Assembly: GCF_015751905.1 (NCBI RefSeq)
Contig: NZ_JADOUF010000001.1
Span: 4,278,001 to 4,342,000, forward strand
Source of the DNA: Longispora fulva
GTDB taxonomy: Bacteria; Actinomycetota; Actinomycetes; Mycobacteriales; Micromonosporaceae
Direction of reading: 5' to 3'
Length of the DNA: 64,000 nucleotides
Shown: piece after piece, positions 33,356 to 41,525 of the stretch
Numbering within the stretch: the first letter of the stretch is position 1
How the letters are laid out: each line of letters starts with the position of its first letter
Made by a program: the position numbers and the translations under genes
The notes under the pieces: model-generated
What the model was told of the DNA's origin: nothing
Database searches by the model: none
The model's input: the letters and a program-made list of their open reading frames with translations, nothing else

Positions 33356-36300
33356 CGGGCGCGGCGGAGCGGGGTGGCCCGGCGGGGCGGGGCGGCTCTG
33401 CGGAGCGGGCCGGCCCGCCAGTCGGGACCGGACCCGCTCCGCCTCCGCCGAGTCCACTCCGGACAGCAGCTCCACGACCTCGTCGTAGCTGCGTTCCGAG
33501 GAGGCCAGGTCACCCGCTCCGGCGTACACCTCGCCCATGGACAGCAGGCTGCGGGCCTCCCAGATCACGGCCGGGATCGCCCGGAACAGCTCCCTGGCCT
33601 CGGCGAGCCGCTCGATGGCCGGCTCGTGCCGGAACTGCCGGGCCTCCAGCTCGCCCAGCGCGTGCAGCACCCGGCCGACGACGAGCCGCTCGTCCACGGC
33701 CTCGGCGATCAGCCGGGCCTGGGACAGCGAGGCCTCGGCCTGCTCGTACCGGCCCTCGCGGCTGCGGACCATGCCCAGCCCGTACAGCGCGTACGCCTCC
33801 CCGATCCGGTCCCCGGCGTGCCGGACGATCCGCAGCACCCAGTGGAAGTCCTGCGCCGCCCGGTCCAGGTCCCCGAGGAACAGGGCCACCTCGCCGAGCC
33901 GGTGGCGCACCTGGGCCTCGACCCGGCGGCTGCCCACGTCCCGGCAGATCGCCAGCGACTCCTCGAGGAGGTCCCTGGCGGCCTCGGGCTCACCGGCGTC
34001 GAGCCGCATCCCGGCCATGTTGCTCAGCACGTGCGCCTGGCCGATCAGGTCCCCGGCCGCGCGCAGGCCGGCGAGCGCGTCGGCGTACCGGGCGCCGGCC
34101 GCCTCCGGCTGGCTGCGCATCCGGTCCAGATAGGCCAGGTTGCGCAAAACGAGTGCTCTACCGTGCGTGTCGCCGCACTCCTCGAAGGTGCGCAGCGCCC
34201 CGCCGATCAGGGTGTCCGCGTCGGCGAAGTCGCGCTGGAACACGTGCAGCGCGCCCAGGGTGTGCAGCATCGCCGCCGCCCCGCGCCGCTCCCCGACCGC
34301 CCGGCACGCCGCCAGGGCCCCCTCCGCGCACTCCCGCCAGTCGTCGAAGTAGCTCTTCGCCTCGAACAGAGTCACCGACGTCATCGCCAGGTCCCAGGCC
34401 AGGTCGGCCCAGCCGTGCGCGCAGGACTGCCGGACCGCGCAGACCAGCCCGGCCCGCTCCGCGTCGAACCACGCCACCGGGTCGGCCAGCAGGTCGTCGG
34501 CCGTGGCCGCCGGCAGGGACCAGCGGGGCGCCGGGCCGTGCAGGACGGTGTAGTCGCCGCCGTACTCGCGCCGGTGCGCGCTCTCGGCCAGGCCCAGCCA
34601 CGCGCCGAACGCCCGGCCCAGCACCTCGTCCACCGGCTCCTCGGCCAGGGCGCGCTCGCGGGCGAAGACCCGGATCAGGTCGTGGAACCGGTACCGCGCC
34701 CCGCCGACCACCTCCAACAACTGTGCGTCGACCAGGAGTTCGAGCAGGTCCTCGGCCTCCTCGACGCCGATGTCCAGCAGGGCGGCGCCGACCCAGCCGG
34801 CCACGTCCGGCGCGTCGAGCAGGGCGAGCCGGCGCAGCAGCCGCTGGGCCGGCGGGGTCAGGCCCTCGTAGCTCAGCGAGATGCTGGCCCGGATGCCCAG
34901 GCTGCCGTGTTCCAGCTCGTCGAGCCGGCGGGTCTCGTCGCGCAGCCGGTCGAGGAGCCGGCCGATCCGCCAGTGCGGCCTCGACGCCAGCCGGGCGCCG
35001 GCGATCCGCAGCGCCAGCGGCAGGCCGCCGCACAGTTCGACCAGGGCCGCGGCGGCGCGCGGCTCGGCGGCGACCCGTTCGACGCCCACGATCCGGGCCA
35101 GCATGCCCAGGGCGGTGTCGCGGTCGAGCACCCCGAGGGCGAGGTGCCGGGCCCCGGGCAGCCCGGCGAGCCGGCCCCGGGCCGTGACGAGCACCGCCGC
35201 GCTCGCCGAGCCCGGCAGCAGCGGCATGACCTGCTCCTCGCTGGCCGCGTCGTCGAGCACGATCAGGATCCGACGGCCGGCGACCTTCGTCCGGTACAGC
35301 TCGGCCCGCTCGGCCAGCCCGTCCGGCACGGCCGGCCCCGGCACCCCGAGGGCGCGCAGGAACCGGGCCAGGATCTCCGCCGGCCCGACCGGGGCGCACA
35401 CCCCGCGCAGGTCGGCGTACAGCTGGCCGTCCGGGAAGTCCGCCTGGGCCCGGTGCGCGAGGTGCACGGCCAGCGCGGACTTGCCGACCCCGCCCGGGCC
35501 GGTGATCGCCAGCACGGGCACGGCCGGCGCGCCGGCCCCGGACAGCACGTCGGCGGCCAGCCCGATGCTCCGGGACCGGCCGAGGAAGTCCGCGATGTCC
35601 GACGGCAGCTGGCGCGGGGCGGCGGACGGCCCGGGGAGCGCGACCACGGCCCTGGCCACGGCCGGCGGGTCGAGGGCCGGGTCGGCGGACAGGATGGCGT
35701 GTTCGAGCCGGCGCAACTCCTCGCCCGGCTCGATGCCCAGCTCCTCGACGAACACCGCCCGGGCCCGGCGGAACGCCTCGAGGGCCTCGGCGGGGCGGCC
35801 GGTGCGGTACAGCGCCGTCATCAGGTGGGCGTGCGGGCGCTCGCGGAGCGGCTCGGCGGCCACCAGCTCGAACAGCTCCCCCACCAGCTCGTCGTGCCGG
35901 CCGAGGGCCAGGTCGAGCCGGATCCGCTCCTCGGTCGCCGTCAGCCGGCTCTCCTCCAGCCGGGTGGTGGCGGTGCGCAGCAGCCGGCCGTCGACCCCGG
36001 CGAGCGCCGGCCCGCGCCACAGGGCCAGGCCCGCGCGGAGCCGGTCGGCGGCCTCGGCCGGCCGGTCGGCGTCGGCGAGCATCCGGGCCACGGCGAGGGA
36101 CTCCTCGAAGACGTGCGCGTCGAGCTGCTGGTCGCCAATCGCCAGGACGTAGCCGGGCGGGCGGGTGCCGATCGCGTCGGGCAGGCCGAGCGCGCGGCGC
36201 AGGGCGGAGACGCAGATCTGCACCTGGCCCCGGGCCGTGGACGGCGGGTGCTCGTCCCACACCGCGTCGACGAGCCGGTCGACGGGGACGACCCGGTTGG

Positions 36301-36454
36301 CCTCCAGCGCCAGCATGGCCAGGATGACCTGCGGACGGCGCCCGCCGAGGGGCACCGGCACGCCCCCGACCAGGACTTCCAGTGGTCCCAGGACGCGTAC
36401 CTGCAACGTGCTCCCCCGCTCCCCCGACATCATGGACCTGGCGGCAGGAAACAC
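33308..36454 (-). CDS. AfsR/SARP-type regulator with NB-ARC and TPR domains
   Basis: The 1048-residue protein has an OmpR-like DNA-binding domain (about 17-105, LQVRVLGPLEVLVGGVPVPL), a bacterial transcriptional activation domain (105-255), an NB-ARC ATPase with P-loop ITGPGGVGKSALAVH and ILIVLDDAASEEQVMPLLPG, and TPR helices (about 680-1000). AfsR-like proteins activate secondary metabolite or stress genes through direct heptamer repeats. The SARP-like repeats at 30861 and 31920 make the GT2 operon and nearby genes candidate targets (inference). Starts at 36454, 36433 or 36430 are possible. The C terminus ends in a Pro/Arg-rich tail, and its last 48 bp overlap the lipoprotein gene on the other strand. 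Confidence 0.92.
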   Translation of the reverse strand: MFPAARSMMSGERGSTLQVRVLGPLEVLVGGVPVPLGGRRPQVILAMLALEANRVVPVDRLVDAVWDEHPPSTARGQVQICVSALRRALGLPDAIGTRPPGYVLAIGDQQLDAHVFEESLAVARMLADADRPAEAADRLRAGLALWRGPALAGVDGRLLRTATTRLEESRLTATEERIRLDLALGRHDELVGELFELVAAEPLRERPHAHLMTALYRTGRPAEALEAFRRARAVFVEELGIEPGEELRRLEHAILSADPALDPPAVARAVVALPGPSAAPRQLPSDIADFLGRSRSIGLAADVLSGAGAPAVPVLAITGPGGVGKSALAVHLAHRAQADFPDGQLYADLRGVCAPVGPAEILARFLRALGVPGPAVPDGLAERAELYRTKVAGRRILIVLDDAASEEQVMPLLPGSASAAVLVTARGRLAGLPGARHLALGVLDRDTALGMLARIVGVERVAAEPRAAAALVELCGGLPLALRIAGARLASRPHWRIGRLLDRLRDETRRLDELEHGSLGIRASISLSYEGLTPPAQRLLRRLALLDAPDVAGWVGAALLDIGVEEAEDLLELLVDAQLLEVVGGARYRFHDLIRVFARERALAEEPVDEVLGRAFGAWLGLAESAHRREYGGDYTVLHGPAPRWSLPAATADDLLADPVAWFDAERAGLVCAVRQSCAHGWADLAWDLAMTSVTLFEAKSYFDDWRECAEGALAACRAVGERRGAAAMLHTLGALHVFQRDFADADTLIGGALRTFEECGDTHGRALVLRNLAYLDRMRSQPEAAGARYADALAGLRAAGDLIGQAHVLSNMAGMRLDAGEPEAARDLLEESLAICRDVGSRRVEAQVRHRLGEVALFLGDLDRAAQDFHWVLRIVRHAGDRIGEAYALYGLGMVRSREGRYEQAEASLSQARLIAEAVDERLVVGRVLHALGELEARQFRHEPAIERLAEARELFRAIPAVIWEARSLLSMGEVYAGAGDLASSERSYDEVVELLSGVDSAEAERVRSRLAGRPAPQSRPAPPGHPAPPRPLLLHPPGDLRARLRR

Positions 36455-36516
36455 CCACGACCATGATCCATAACGCGTAGCCTAACCAATCGGAGGTAGG
36501 CAGCAATAGCCCCCAG

Positions 36517-37590
36517 TTAAGTTTGTTCAGAGATTCCGGGGAAACTGCTCCCGCACAGCCCGGTCCCGCCATCCGCGTTGACGTGCTCGACCGCCTCGCG
36601 GAGCGCGTCGACCACCCGGAGCACGTCCGGGTCCCGGGTCCGGGTCGTGGTGACGAACACGTCCAGGGTCAACCGGTGCTCCACTCCGGCCTCGTCGCGG
36701 TGGCACAACGGCACCCAGCGGAACTTGTCGGCGTTGCGTCCCGCGAACTCCCGCCCCGGCTTGTAGGCCAGCGCCACGTCGGAGGGCACCACGACCACCC
36801 TGCTCCGCCGGGTCGGCCGGCGGTGCTCGTTGCGGATCCGCATCACGCTGGTCGCGCTCTCGTAGGTTTCGGTCAGCACCCTCGTGCCGGGCCCCGGGTC
36901 GGGGATGTCCCACCGCCGGATGCTGTCCTCCAACAGCCGGCGGGACCGCATGTCGGGCGGCGGGGCGAGCATCTGGTGCTCGGTGACCAGCTCGGTGAGG
37001 GTCATCGCCGCGTGCGGGTAGCCGACCGGCACCATCGCCTCCAGCTGCGCCGTGTACAGCCGGGTCGACACACAGGCCGGGTCGCGCACGTCCGGGCCGA
37101 CGACCCAGTGGTAGCGGCGGTCGCGGAGCCGGCTGACCGCGTTCTCGTGGAAGCCGGAGTCGCCCCGGCTGGCCTGGTCGAGGTAGACCACCTGCACACC
37201 GAACCCGTGCTCCTCGAGCAGCACGTCCTCGGCCCGGGCGACGAAACTCGTGTGGTGCGGCAGACAGGCCAGCGTGCGGGGCCTGCCGGGCGCGGACCCC
37301 CCACCCCGCATGATCTGGTACTCCGCGACCACGGTCCGCGCCGACTCCAGGAACCGCTGCCCCTCCTCGGTCAGGCACAGCAGCTTCTGCGGCCCCTCCC
37401 GGGTGAACAGCCGCGCGTCGCGCCACTCCTCGATCCGCGCCACGGTGCGGCTGACGGTCTGCCGCCGCACGGTCCGCCCGGTCTCCGCGTGCAGCGCCTC
37501 GGTGGCCTTCATGACCCCCCGCTGCTCGGCGACGGCGATGAACTGCCGGCACTCCCACTCGTCCGGTGCGCTGTCGTCACTGCTCGCCAC
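36517..37590 (-). CDS. LysR-like transcriptional regulator, divergent
   Basis: The 357-residue protein has an N-terminal winged helix of LysR type (RQFIAVAEQRGVMKATEALH, RQTVSRTVARIEEW, LFTREGPQKLLCLTEEGQRF), a linker helix, and a periplasmic-binding-like effector domain. The recognition helix region has an insert (ETGRTVRRQ) compared with usual LysR proteins, so it is a diverged member. The start is GTG at 37590. It ends 62 bp before the SARP gene on the same strand. The region upstream (37591-37971) carries a CRP-like site and a palindrome. Confidence 0.78.
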   Translation of the reverse strand: MASSDDSAPDEWECRQFIAVAEQRGVMKATEALHAETGRTVRRQTVSRTVARIEEWRDARLFTREGPQKLLCLTEEGQRFLESARTVVAEYQIMRGGGSAPGRPRTLACLPHHTSFVARAEDVLLEEHGFGVQVVYLDQASRGDSGFHENAVSRLRDRRYHWVVGPDVRDPACVSTRLYTAQLEAMVPVGYPHAAMTLTELVTEHQMLAPPPDMRSRRLLEDSIRRWDIPDPGPGTRVLTETYESATSVMRIRNEHRRPTRRSRVVVVPSDVALAYKPGREFAGRNADKFRWVPLCHRDEAGVEHRLTLDVFVTTTRTRDPDVLRVVDALREAVEHVNADGGTGLCGSSFPGISEQT

Positions 37591-37695
37591 GAACGCAGCG
37601 TAGGCGCGGGCCGGCCGCGACCGACAGTCGTCGCGCAGAAGGCGACAGGTTTCGTGTCCTCAAAGGACGCCCGGGCCAGTGGTTACCCAGAGCTA

Positions 37696-37711
37696 TGTGA
37701 TTTGGGTCACT
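37696..37711. promoter_or_regulatory. CRP-like site
   Basis: TGTGA-TTTGGG-TCACT matches the CRP consensus TGTGA-N6-TCACA at nine of ten defined positions. It lies 106 bp before the LysR-like start and 261 bp before the membrane-protein start. The rest of this 380-bp region has no gene that I can support. Confidence 0.45.
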
Positions 37712-37776
37712 CATCAGGTTCGGGCTTCACCCACTGTGGTTGCGAGTGTCCTGTGTGCCCCGTTGGGAACCCGAGA

Positions 37777-37791
37777 TTCACTCAGAGTGAA
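37777..37791. promoter_or_regulatory. Palindrome TTCACT-CAG-AGTGAA
   Basis: A perfect 6-bp inverted repeat with a 3-bp centre in the divergent LysR/membrane-protein intergenic region; a possible operator. Confidence 0.4.
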
Positions 37792-37971
37792 CAGAAGCTG
37801 CGGCAAACGCATCATCAAGGCACCTAACAGTTACCCACGGCCACCGCGCGTACGTTGCCCGACCGGCCGGAGTGGGACTACACATCAAGCCCCGGCAGAA
37901 ACGGGAGTGGTCGGGTCCGACGCAACCGGACCCGACCACGGAAGACCACGGAGCCCAACGGAGGAGCCCCG

Positions 37972-38697
37972 ATGTCCGACACCAAAGCTACGCCGCCCGC
38001 CGAGTGGCACCTAGCCCTCCCCGTCCGATTCGGCCTCGACAAGGGTTCGACACGGGTCAGCCTCGCCGTGCACCGGCCGAGCCTGCACTCCCTGATGTAC
38101 TTCGCAGCCCTTGCCAACGCCGCGCGCGCGTACCTCCCCGCGCACCACCCCGGTGCCGGCCCCGCGATCCTGGTCGCCGTGTACTGCGGCTGCGCGGCGC
38201 TGGCCCTCCTCTCGGCCACCGTGGTCAGCCGGTTGTCGACCGGCGAGCGCGCCTCGCGGCTGTGCGCCACCGCGATCGGCCTGACCGAGGTGTGGCTCGC
38301 GGCCACGCCGGGCGGGCGGGCGCAGTCGCTCGTCCCGGTGTACGCCGCCGGGGTGGTGCTGGTGGTGACGGTGCTCGGCGAGATCGCGTTCCGGCTCTCG
38401 GCCCGGGCCGGGCGGGCCAGGGAGTCCGAGCCGGTCGGCGCCACGACAGCACCCACCTCCGCCGGGGCCGAGCCCGCACCCGGCCCGGTGCCGGACATGC
38501 CGGAGGCGGGGGCCGCGCCGGTGGACGCCGTGGCCTCGGCGGTGCGGCTGCTCGCCGAGGTCGAGGACGTCGCCCGGCACGCCGACCGGGCCGGACTGTG
38601 CTACCTCGTGCACCGCGCGGGCGCGCTCGCCGGCACCCTGGCCGTCGCGGCCAGTACCGCCGACCCCGACCCGCTCCGGTGGCGCGAGGTTTCTTAG
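37972..38697 (+). CDS. Hypothetical membrane protein
   Basis: The 241-residue protein has a short N-terminal cytoplasmic part, three or four hydrophobic segments between about residues 38 and 140 (AGPAILVAVYCGCAALALLS, SLVPVYAAGVVLVVTVLGEI), and a Pro/Ala-rich tail with a final helical segment (VDAVASAVRLLAEVEDVARH). I do not recognise it. GGAGGAG lies six bases before the ATG and decides the start (the frame is open from 37855). The two-component genes follow 49 bp downstream, and its stop codon is part of their CTTAG repeat. Confidence 0.7.
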   Translation: MSDTKATPPAEWHLALPVRFGLDKGSTRVSLAVHRPSLHSLMYFAALANAARAYLPAHHPGAGPAILVAVYCGCAALALLSATVVSRLSTGERASRLCATAIGLTEVWLAATPGGRAQSLVPVYAAGVVLVVTVLGEIAFRLSARAGRARESEPVGATTAPTSAGAEPAPGPVPDMPEAGAAPVDAVASAVRLLAEVEDVARHADRAGLCYLVHRAGALAGTLAVAASTADPDPLRWREVS

Positions 38698-38724
38698 CCG
38701 GCTCCTACGATTCTCTTAGACGCC
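38691..38724. promoter_or_regulatory. CTTAG direct repeats upstream of response regulator
   Basis: TTCTTAGCC (CTTAG at 38693-38697) and CTCTTAGACG (CTTAG at 38715-38719) are spaced 22 bp, with CTACG in register 11 bp between them. The same 22-bp pair recurs at 40969/40991. Such direct repeats are typical of OmpR/PhoB-family regulators, so this is a likely autoregulatory site. Confidence 0.6.
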
Positions 38725-38746
38725 GCACCACGCGGTCGGCGATGCT

Positions 38747-39460
38747 GTGAGCGGGGGTGGGCGGGTGCGGATTCTGGTGGTCGACGACGACGCGGCGGTG
38801 CGCGACTCGTTGTCGCGCAGCCTGCGCTTCGAGGGGTACGAGGTCACCACGGCCGAGGACGGCCACCGCGCCCTGGAGCTGGTCCGCGGCGGCGAACCCG
38901 ACGCCGTGGTGCTCGACGTGATGATGCCGCGCCTCGACGGCCTGGAGACCTGCCGGACCCTGCGCGCCGAAGGCCTGCTGCTGCCGGTGCTGATGCTCAC
39001 CGCCCGGCACAGCGTGGGCGACCGGGTCGCCGGCCTCGACGCGGGGGCCGACGACTACCTGGTCAAGCCGTTCGCGCTCCAGGAGCTGCTGGCCCGGCTG
39101 CGGGCCCTGCTCCGGCGCACCCTGCACGCCGGGGCCGCGCCCGACACCGGCGAGGGCGAGCTGCGGTTCGCCGGGCTGACCCTGGACCCGGCGACCCGGG
39201 AGGTGCGCCGGGCCGGCCGGCTGGTCCGGCTGACCCGCACCGAGTTCTCGATCCTGGAGGCGTTCCTGCGCCACCCGCGCCAGGTCCTGACCCGCCAGGC
39301 CCTGTTCGAGCAGGTCTGGGGGTACGACTTCGGCGAGTCCTCCAACAGCCTGCACGTCTACCTCGGCTACCTGCGCCGCAAGCTCGAGTCCGACGGCGAG
39401 CCCCGCCTCCTGCACACGGTCCGCGGCGTCGGCTACGTGCTCCGGGAACAGCCGCTGTGA
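38747..39460 (+). CDS. OmpR-family response regulator (MprA-like)
   Basis: The 237-residue protein has a receiver domain ([15 protein letters not shown], phospho-acceptor Asp57 in [13 protein letters not shown], Lys in [16 protein letters not shown]) and a winged-helix output domain ([36 protein letters not shown]). A second GTG at 38765, directly at VRILVVDDD and preceded by GGGGGTGG, may be the true start (231 residues). It overlaps the sensor kinase gene by 4 bp (GTGA). It probably binds the CTTAG repeats on both sides of the operon and responds to envelope stress, as MprA does in mycobacteria. Confidence 0.93.
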   Translation: MSGGGRVRILVVDDDAAVRDSLSRSLRFEGYEVTTAEDGHRALELVRGGEPDAVVLDVMMPRLDGLETCRTLRAEGLLLPVLMLTARHSVGDRVAGLDAGADDYLVKPFALQELLARLRALLRRTLHAGAAPDTGEGELRFAGLTLDPATREVRRAGRLVRLTRTEFSILEAFLRHPRQVLTRQALFEQVWGYDFGESSNSLHVYLGYLRRKLESDGEPRLLHTVRGVGYVLREQPL

Positions 39461-40995
39461 ACCGGTGGCGCCGCCTCACCCTGCGGTCCCGGCTGTCCCT
39501 GCTGGCCGCGGCGGCGGTGGCCGTGGCCGTCGTCGGGGTCAGCGCCGGGGCCTGGCTCGTCGTCCGCGCGGAGCTGTACCGGCAGCTCGACGTCCAGCTC
39601 GACACCGACGCGCGCACCATCGCCGCCCAGCCGGACCGGTGGCGCGACGCCGTGCCGCCCCGGCTGCCCGACGAGAACTACGGCCGGGGCCCCGGGCCGG
39701 GCGGCCCCCGGCACTTCGAGCACGACATCGGGCCCCGCTGGCAGCTCCTCGACCCGACCGGCACCCCGTACGGCGCGGGCACCGGCCCCGGGCTGCTGCC
39801 CGTCCTGCCGGTCACCCCGGCCGCGCGGGCCGTCGCCGGCGGGGACAGGCGCGACGCCCGGGAGAGGATCGGGATCGGCTGGAGCGACTACCGGATGCTC
39901 ACCGTCCCCGCCGCCGGCGGCGGCGCGGTGCAGGTGGCCGTCGCGACCGACCCGGTGGACCGGACACTCGGCCAACTGGGCCTCCTGCTCGCCGCCGTGG
40001 GCCTGGCCGGGATCGTCGGCGCGGCGCTGCTCGGCCGGAGCGTGGCCCGGGCCGGGCTGGCCCCGGTCGAACGGCTCACCCGCGCCGTCGAGCACGTCAC
40101 GGTCACCAAGGACCTGCAGGCGGCGATCCCCGTCGACGGCGAGGACGAGGTGGCCCGGCTCGCCCGGTCGTTCAACGCGATGCTCGGCGCACTGGACTCG
40201 TCCCGGGCCGCGCAGCGGATGCTGGTCGAGGACGCCGGGCACGAGCTGCGTACCCCGCTGACCAGCCTGCGGACCAATATCGAGCTGCTGGTCCGCGCCG
40301 AGGCCACCCCGGGGCGGACCCTGTCGGCCGAGGACAGGTCCCGGCTGCTGGGCGACCTGGAGGTGCAGGTCGTCGAGCTGACCCAGCTGACGAACGAGCT
40401 GGTGGAGTTGGCGCGGGAGGACCCGGGACCGGTACCCGTCGAGGCCGTTGATCTGTCGGAGGTCGTGGCCTCGGCCGTCGAACGGGTCCGGACCCGGGGC
40501 GCCGGGATCGTCTTCGACACCCGCCTGGCGGCCGTGACCGTCGCCGGCCGGCCGGCGGCCCTGGAACGCCTGGTCCTCAACCTGCTGGACAACGCGGCCA
40601 AGTGGAGCCCCGCCGGCGGGACCGTGGACGTCCGGCTGACCGGCACCGGCGCGGCCGCCACCCTGACCGTCGCGGACCGGGGCCCCGGCATCGACGACGA
40701 GGACCTGCCCCGGGTGTTCGAACGGTTCTACCGGGCGCTGTCGGCCCGGTCGATGCCCGGTTCCGGGCTGGGCCTGGCGATCGTGGCGCAGGCCGTGGAG
40801 CAGCACGGCGGGACGGTGACCGCCGGGCGGGCGGCGACGGGCGGCGCGCTGCTGACCGTGACCCTGCCGGTGAGCGGACCCGAGGCGGGGCCGGGCGGCG
40901 GCTCTGGCGCGAGCCCGTGGGCGGGGCCGGGTGGCGGCACCGGCGGCGGTCAGGACTCATCGGAAGTTCTTAGAAAGCCGGTCGGCGGCCCTTAG
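39457..40995 (+). CDS. Sensor histidine kinase (MprB-like)
   Basis: The 512-residue kinase has a transmembrane helix at about 15-35, an extracellular sensor region (36-170), a second helix (172-193), a HAMP domain (194-247), a DHp domain with phospho-His262 in [14 protein letters not shown], and an ATPase domain with [27 protein letters not shown] and [19 protein letters not shown] Gly/Pro-rich tail follows. The GTG start overlaps the regulator stop. It forms a two-component pair with the upstream gene. The extracellular part is rich in Gly/Pro/Arg ([14 protein letters not shown]) and its signal is unknown. Confidence 0.93.
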   Translation: MNRWRRLTLRSRLSLLAAAAVAVAVVGVSAGAWLVVRAELYRQLDVQLDTDARTIAAQPDRWRDAVPPRLPDENYGRGPGPGGPRHFEHDIGPRWQLLDPTGTPYGAGTGPGLLPVLPVTPAARAVAGGDRRDARERIGIGWSDYRMLTVPAAGGGAVQVAVATDPVDRTLGQLGLLLAAVGLAGIVGAALLGRSVARAGLAPVERLTRAVEHVTVTKDLQAAIPVDGEDEVARLARSFNAMLGALDSSRAAQRMLVEDAGHELRTPLTSLRTNIELLVRAEATPGRTLSAEDRSRLLGDLEVQVVELTQLTNELVELAREDPGPVPVEAVDLSEVVASAVERVRTRGAGIVFDTRLAAVTVAGRPAALERLVLNLLDNAAKWSPAGGTVDVRLTGTGAAATLTVADRGPGIDDEDLPRVFERFYRALSARSMPGSGLGLAIVAQAVEQHGGTVTAGRAATGGALLTVTLPVSGPEAGPGGGSGASPWAGPGGGTGGGQDSSEVLRKPVGGP

Positions 40996-40999
40996 ACGA
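40967..40999. promoter_or_regulatory. CTTAG direct repeats downstream of kinase gene
   Basis: TTCTTAGAAAG (CTTAG at 40969-40973) and CCCTTAGACG (CTTAG at 40991-40995) have the same 22-bp spacing as the pair at 38693/38715. They lie 23-50 bp before the next gene's ATG, so that gene is probably a target of the response regulator. The second repeat includes the kinase stop codon. Confidence 0.6.
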
Positions 41000-41017
41000 C
41001 GGCGTCAGGGTGGAAGC

Positions 41018-41422
41018 ATGACGACAGAGCCCGACAACCAGCCCACCACGGCACTGCCGGCCGAGCCCGCGCCGGCGGCCGAGTCCCCAGCTCCCCCGGC
41101 TCCCGCGCCGGTCCCCGCGGCTCCCCGGCGTCGGCCCTCCGGCAAGACGATCGGCGCCCTGATCGGCGCGTTCCTGCTCGGCGCGTGCCTGTGCGGGGCT
41201 GCCGGCCTGGCCATCGGCGCGGCCGTGGGCCACCACGGCGGACCCGGGCACGGCGGGTACAGCCGGATGGACGACCGCCGCGAGCACAACCGCGACCAGA
41301 ACCAGAACCAGCGCGGCGGCGAGGACCGGCAGCGCGGGCCGCGCGGCGGCGACGGTCGGGGCGTCCCGGCACCGCCGCCCCAGAACCGTCCGGCGACGCC
41401 CGCCCCGTCACCGACGTCCTGA
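41018..41422 (+). CDS. Single-pass membrane protein, Pro- and Gln/Arg-rich
   Basis: The 134-residue protein has a Pro/Ala-rich N-terminal part, one transmembrane helix (TIGALIGAFLLGACLCGAAG, about 50-72), a His/Gly stretch, and a charged C-terminal region with NRDQNQNQRGG. GGTGGAAG precedes the ATG. No family is recognised. Position after the CTTAG repeats suggests that it is a regulon member of the upstream two-component system, perhaps an envelope-stress accessory protein (inference). Confidence 0.7.
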   Translation: MTTEPDNQPTTALPAEPAPAAESPAPPAPAPVPAAPRRRPSGKTIGALIGAFLLGACLCGAAGLAIGAAVGHHGGPGHGGYSRMDDRREHNRDQNQNQRGGEDRQRGPRGGDGRGVPAPPPQNRPATPAPSPTS

Positions 41423-41481
41423 CACCGGCCGGCACCCACGCCGCTCCCGGAGAGCGTGGCCGGCACGGAGCGCACGCGAAC

Positions 41482-41509
41482 GGGGGCCGGCCCGGTAGGG
41501 CCGACCCCC
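41482..41509. terminator. Hairpin between convergent genes
   Basis: GGGGGCCGGCCC and GGGCCGACCCCC form a 12-bp stem with one mismatch and a GGTA loop, between the ends of the two-component operon and the metalloprotease gene; probably bidirectional. Confidence 0.6.
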
Positions 41510-41525
41510 GCACGTCATCCGTCGA

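Noticed and set aside
31960-35187. 1075-codon plus-strand ORF
   Set aside because: Runs through the lipoprotein gene in another frame and antisense to the SARP gene; extreme Arg/Pro content.
33374-36466. 1030-codon plus-strand ORF
   Set aside because: Antisense to the SARP regulator, whose domains are unmistakable; no recognisable domain in this frame.
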